Positions 63,620 through 64,000 of a stretch of DNA of 64,000 nt are shown here, in pieces. The translations under genes were made by a program, and so were the position numbers. Source of the DNA: UBA1275 sp002323515 (GTDB taxonomy: Bacteria; Bacteroidota; Rhodothermia; Balneolales; Balneolaceae); contig CAXGAH010000001.1 in assembly GCA_964007875.1 (NCBI GenBank), positions 124,001 to 188,000 of the forward strand. The letters are read 5' to 3'. The notes beneath the pieces are model-generated. The model did not search any database. It worked only from the letters and a program-made list of their open reading frames with translations, and was not told where the DNA came from. The first letter of the stretch is position 1; the number at the start of each line of letters is the position of its first letter.

Positions 63620-64000
63620 ATGAACAGAAGAGAAGTTTTAAAAAAATTAGGACTTAGTTTTGGAGTGGTCATTGCTAGCCCAGTGTTGTTTCATGCCTCC
63701 TGCGGAAAAAAATCTACTACTCACTTTTTTAATGAACTCGAACTACAGTTACTTATAGAGACCTCTGATATGATAATTCCTGGAAGCAACGTGTTACCCA
63801 AAGCATCCGATGTTGGTGTTGCGGAATATGTTGACCATTATGTAGCAGATATCGTCGAGGATGATGAACAAAAGCAGCTAAGAGCATTCATGCAACAATA
63901 TTTGAAAGCCATTAACCCAGAGAAACCAACAGAATATTGGGTCCAAAATACATTTTCAGTTGAGTGGGATACTAGAGATCAGTGGCATGATGAAATCAAC
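63620..64000 (+). CDS. Gluconate 2-dehydrogenase subunit 3 family protein (partial)
   Basis: This is the small, normally exported partner of GMC dehydrogenases, cut by the window end after 127 codons. The N-terminus NRREVLKKLGLSFGVV is a Tat-like signal, followed by a lipobox-like HASC at about residue 28. LQLLIETSDMIIPGSNVLPKASDVGVAEYVD (core SDMIIPGS and ASDVGVAEYVD) is the family signature. The 10 bp gap to the GMC gene supports a complex. Confidence 0.9.
   Translation, partial: MNRREVLKKLGLSFGVVIASPVLFHASCGKKSTTHFFNELELQLLIETSDMIIPGSNVLPKASDVGVAEYVDHYVADIVEDDEQKQLRAFMQQYLKAINPEKPTEYWVQNTFSVEWDTRDQWHDEIN

Overview
The window is a gene-dense, AT-leaning (about 40% GC by eye) piece of a bacterial chromosome. 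The likely source is a marine member of the Balneolota/Rhodothermota side of the Bacteroidota supergroup. This is an inference from gene content: a xanthorhodopsin-like proton pump beside a Blh beta-carotene cleavage enzyme, a CrtY lycopene cyclase, DUF5916 and DUF5683 proteins, a plant-type ferredoxin-NADP reductase, an Hc1-like histone, and weak or absent Shine-Dalgarno sites before most genes. No rRNA, tRNA, CRISPR array, prophage or insertion sequence was found.

Layout. 1-2355 (-): glycogen synthesis (glgC cut by the window edge, glgA). 2421-4713 (+): a NatA/NatB-like ABC exporter. 4761-8222: hisN-like phosphatase, argD (no recognisable start codon) and threonine aldolase. 8351-9685 (+): lycopene cyclase. 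9738-18732 (-): a long co-directional run holding rsmE, dcd, an EVE protein, the four dTDP-rhamnose genes and the pyruvate dehydrogenase genes pdhC, pdhB and pdhA, many overlapping or only a few bases apart. 19067-30623: alaS, DUF502, ferredoxin-NADP reductase, a D-amino-acid-oxidase-like enzyme, MerC (apparently frameshifted) with a BI-1 protein, a DUF5916 outer-membrane protein divergent from a GH16 lipoprotein, and Smr and Dabb proteins. 30812-36543: an internally deleted folE, cysS-yidD, hisI and polA. 36552-46594 (-): tkt, TPR protein, LOG protein, DUF5683, parB-parA, an ECF sigma/anti-sigma pair and uvrC. 46677-50245 (+): DUF3311 plus a sodium:solute symporter, an RluA-type pseudouridine synthase and an LCM-type methyltransferase. 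50395-52203: blh (+) and rhodopsin (-), convergent onto a double palindrome. 52509-64000: 3-hydroxybutyryl-CoA dehydrogenase, penicillin acylase, a GH3/beta-lactamase fusion, a two-domain cytidine deaminase, a histone-like gene, a decayed D-Ala-D-Ala dipeptidase pseudogene, an unusual HSL-like hydrolase, and a GMC oxidoreductase with its small subunit (cut by the window edge).

How it fits together. CrtY, Blh and the rhodopsin are consecutive parts of a light-driven proton-pumping pathway (lycopene to beta-carotene, to retinal, to holo-rhodopsin). The rhodopsin has a glycine where xanthorhodopsin opens a window for a carotenoid antenna. GH16, the glycogen genes and pyruvate dehydrogenase suggest a polysaccharide-using heterotroph that also uses light.

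The most unusual observations are damaged or rearranged genes: folE fused across a short repeat with loss of its middle, a dipeptidase relic, a one-base break in merC, and argD without an ATG/GTG/TTG start. There is also a cytidine deaminase with the catalytic domain second instead of first. I found no clearly new multi-gene system. The antenna-type rhodopsin locus and the broken genes are the best leads.
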